64,000 nt of DNA from Sulfitobacter undariae. GTDB taxonomy: Bacteria > Pseudomonadota > Alphaproteobacteria > Rhodobacterales > Rhodobacteraceae. The stretch's first letter is position 1. Every line of letters begins with the position of its first letter. This document shows positions 63,803 to 64,000 of this stretch, piece by piece. The stretch is from assembly GCF_014196805.1 (NCBI RefSeq), contig NZ_JACIEI010000004.1, positions 62,001 through 126,000 on the forward strand. Direction: 5' to 3'. A program made the position numbers and the translations under genes. The notes beneath the pieces were generated by a model that saw only the letters and a list, made by a program, of their open reading frames with translations, had not been told where the DNA came from and did no database searches.

Positions 63803-64000
63803 ATGATTGACTGGAAAAGGATCAAGGTATTGCAGGATGAAATCGGCAAAGACGATTTCCCTGACATCGTCGAAATTTTCGTCGAGGAAGTTGACGAGAT
63901 AATCCAGAGCATTGGAGGTGCACCTGATCTGGAAACGCTGGGCGACACCCTTCACGCCCTCAAAGGGAGTGCCCTTAATCTAGGTTTTAGTGCTTTTGCA
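63803..64000 (+). CDS. Hpt domain protein (partial, cut at window end)
   Basis: The first 66 residues of a histidine phosphotransfer domain. DTLHALKGSALNLGF contains the phospho-accepting His in the HxLKGSxxxxG motif. GGAGGAAGC before the ATG is a good ribosome site. It reads away from the receiver-SpoIIE gene 135 bp upstream, so the two may exchange phosphate. The rest of the protein lies outside the window. Confidence 0.85.
   Translation, partial: MIDWKRIKVLQDEIGKDDFPDIVEIFVEEVDEIIQSIGGAPDLETLGDTLHALKGSALNLGFSAFA

Noticed and set aside
1..64000. CRISPR array or insertion sequence
   Set aside because: No regularly spaced direct repeats of the right size, no transposase or Cas protein in any frame I examined.

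Overview
This window looks like a chromosomal segment of an alphaproteobacterium of the Rhodobacterales (roseobacter group). The evidence is gene content and order: lptC-lptA-lptB followed by hpf and ptsN with no rpoN between them, rimP-nusA-ylxR-infB with a YlxR/L7Ae-type fusion, secA divergent from a parvulin-type isomerase and argJ, long alphaproteobacterial-type GltB and GltD, and small exported proteins of a kind I associate with this group. No insertion sequence, prophage or CRISPR array is visible. About 60 protein genes, one tRNA, one riboswitch and one broken gene cover nearly all of the sequence, and no gap without a gene exceeds about 300 bases.

Layout. 1-9.8 kb: queG (cut by the window edge), a glutathione transferase, mtgA, gltB, a GFA-family protein, gltD and uppP, all on the minus strand. 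9.8-15.8 kb: an NDUFA9-like oxidoreductase, tRNA-Leu(CAG), a PaaX-like regulator, a short RNase D, lptCAB, hpf and ptsN. 15.8-25.3 kb: a surface-glycan block on the minus strand (cysQ, a GT2 enzyme, galU, a GT4 enzyme, a second GT2/GT92-like enzyme, a core-2/I-branching-like enzyme and a two-domain sulfotransferase), with a divergent ABC-2 export permease. 25.4-31.3 kb: a lone CbiM-type transporter behind a cobalamin riboswitch, an AlkB-like dioxygenase, dnaK-dnaJ and radC. 31.3-39.7 kb: a PstS-like/OmpA fusion, an unknown exported protein, secA, a parvulin, argJ, mutT and a 43-residue protein. 39.8-49.8 kb: infB, ylxR, nusA, rimP, a short solute-binding protein, pip, ubiG, a MarR regulator, a nitrilase-family amidase, grxC and a broken comF. 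49.8-64 kb: an NDUFAF5-like methyltransferase, hemH, a 59-residue exported protein, two L,D-transpeptidases around a CAP lipoprotein, an RlmD/TrmA-like rRNA methylase, a pair of ABC exporters, cca, two Nudix enzymes, hslO, a receiver/SpoIIE phosphatase and the start of an Hpt protein.

How the genes fit together. Most of the window is core housekeeping: nitrogen assimilation, envelope building, protein export, translation and folding. The most coherent accessory unit is the glycan block at 15.8-25.3 kb. There a sulfotransferase, the phosphatase that clears its by-product PAP, a UDP-glucose synthase, four glycosyltransferases and a polysaccharide-type ABC permease sit together. I infer a sulfated surface polysaccharide or glycan pathway. 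The sulfotransferase appears to be two fused sulfotransferase domains, the second with a degenerate cofactor loop.

Other points worth attention are a comF gene that has lost its middle and changed frame, a hairpin that would cover the grxC ribosome-binding site, a possibly leaderless 31-codon ORF in the hpf leader, a hairpin at the predicted 5' end of the dnaK mRNA, and short GGTGYAC repeats spaced 11 bp apart at two loci.
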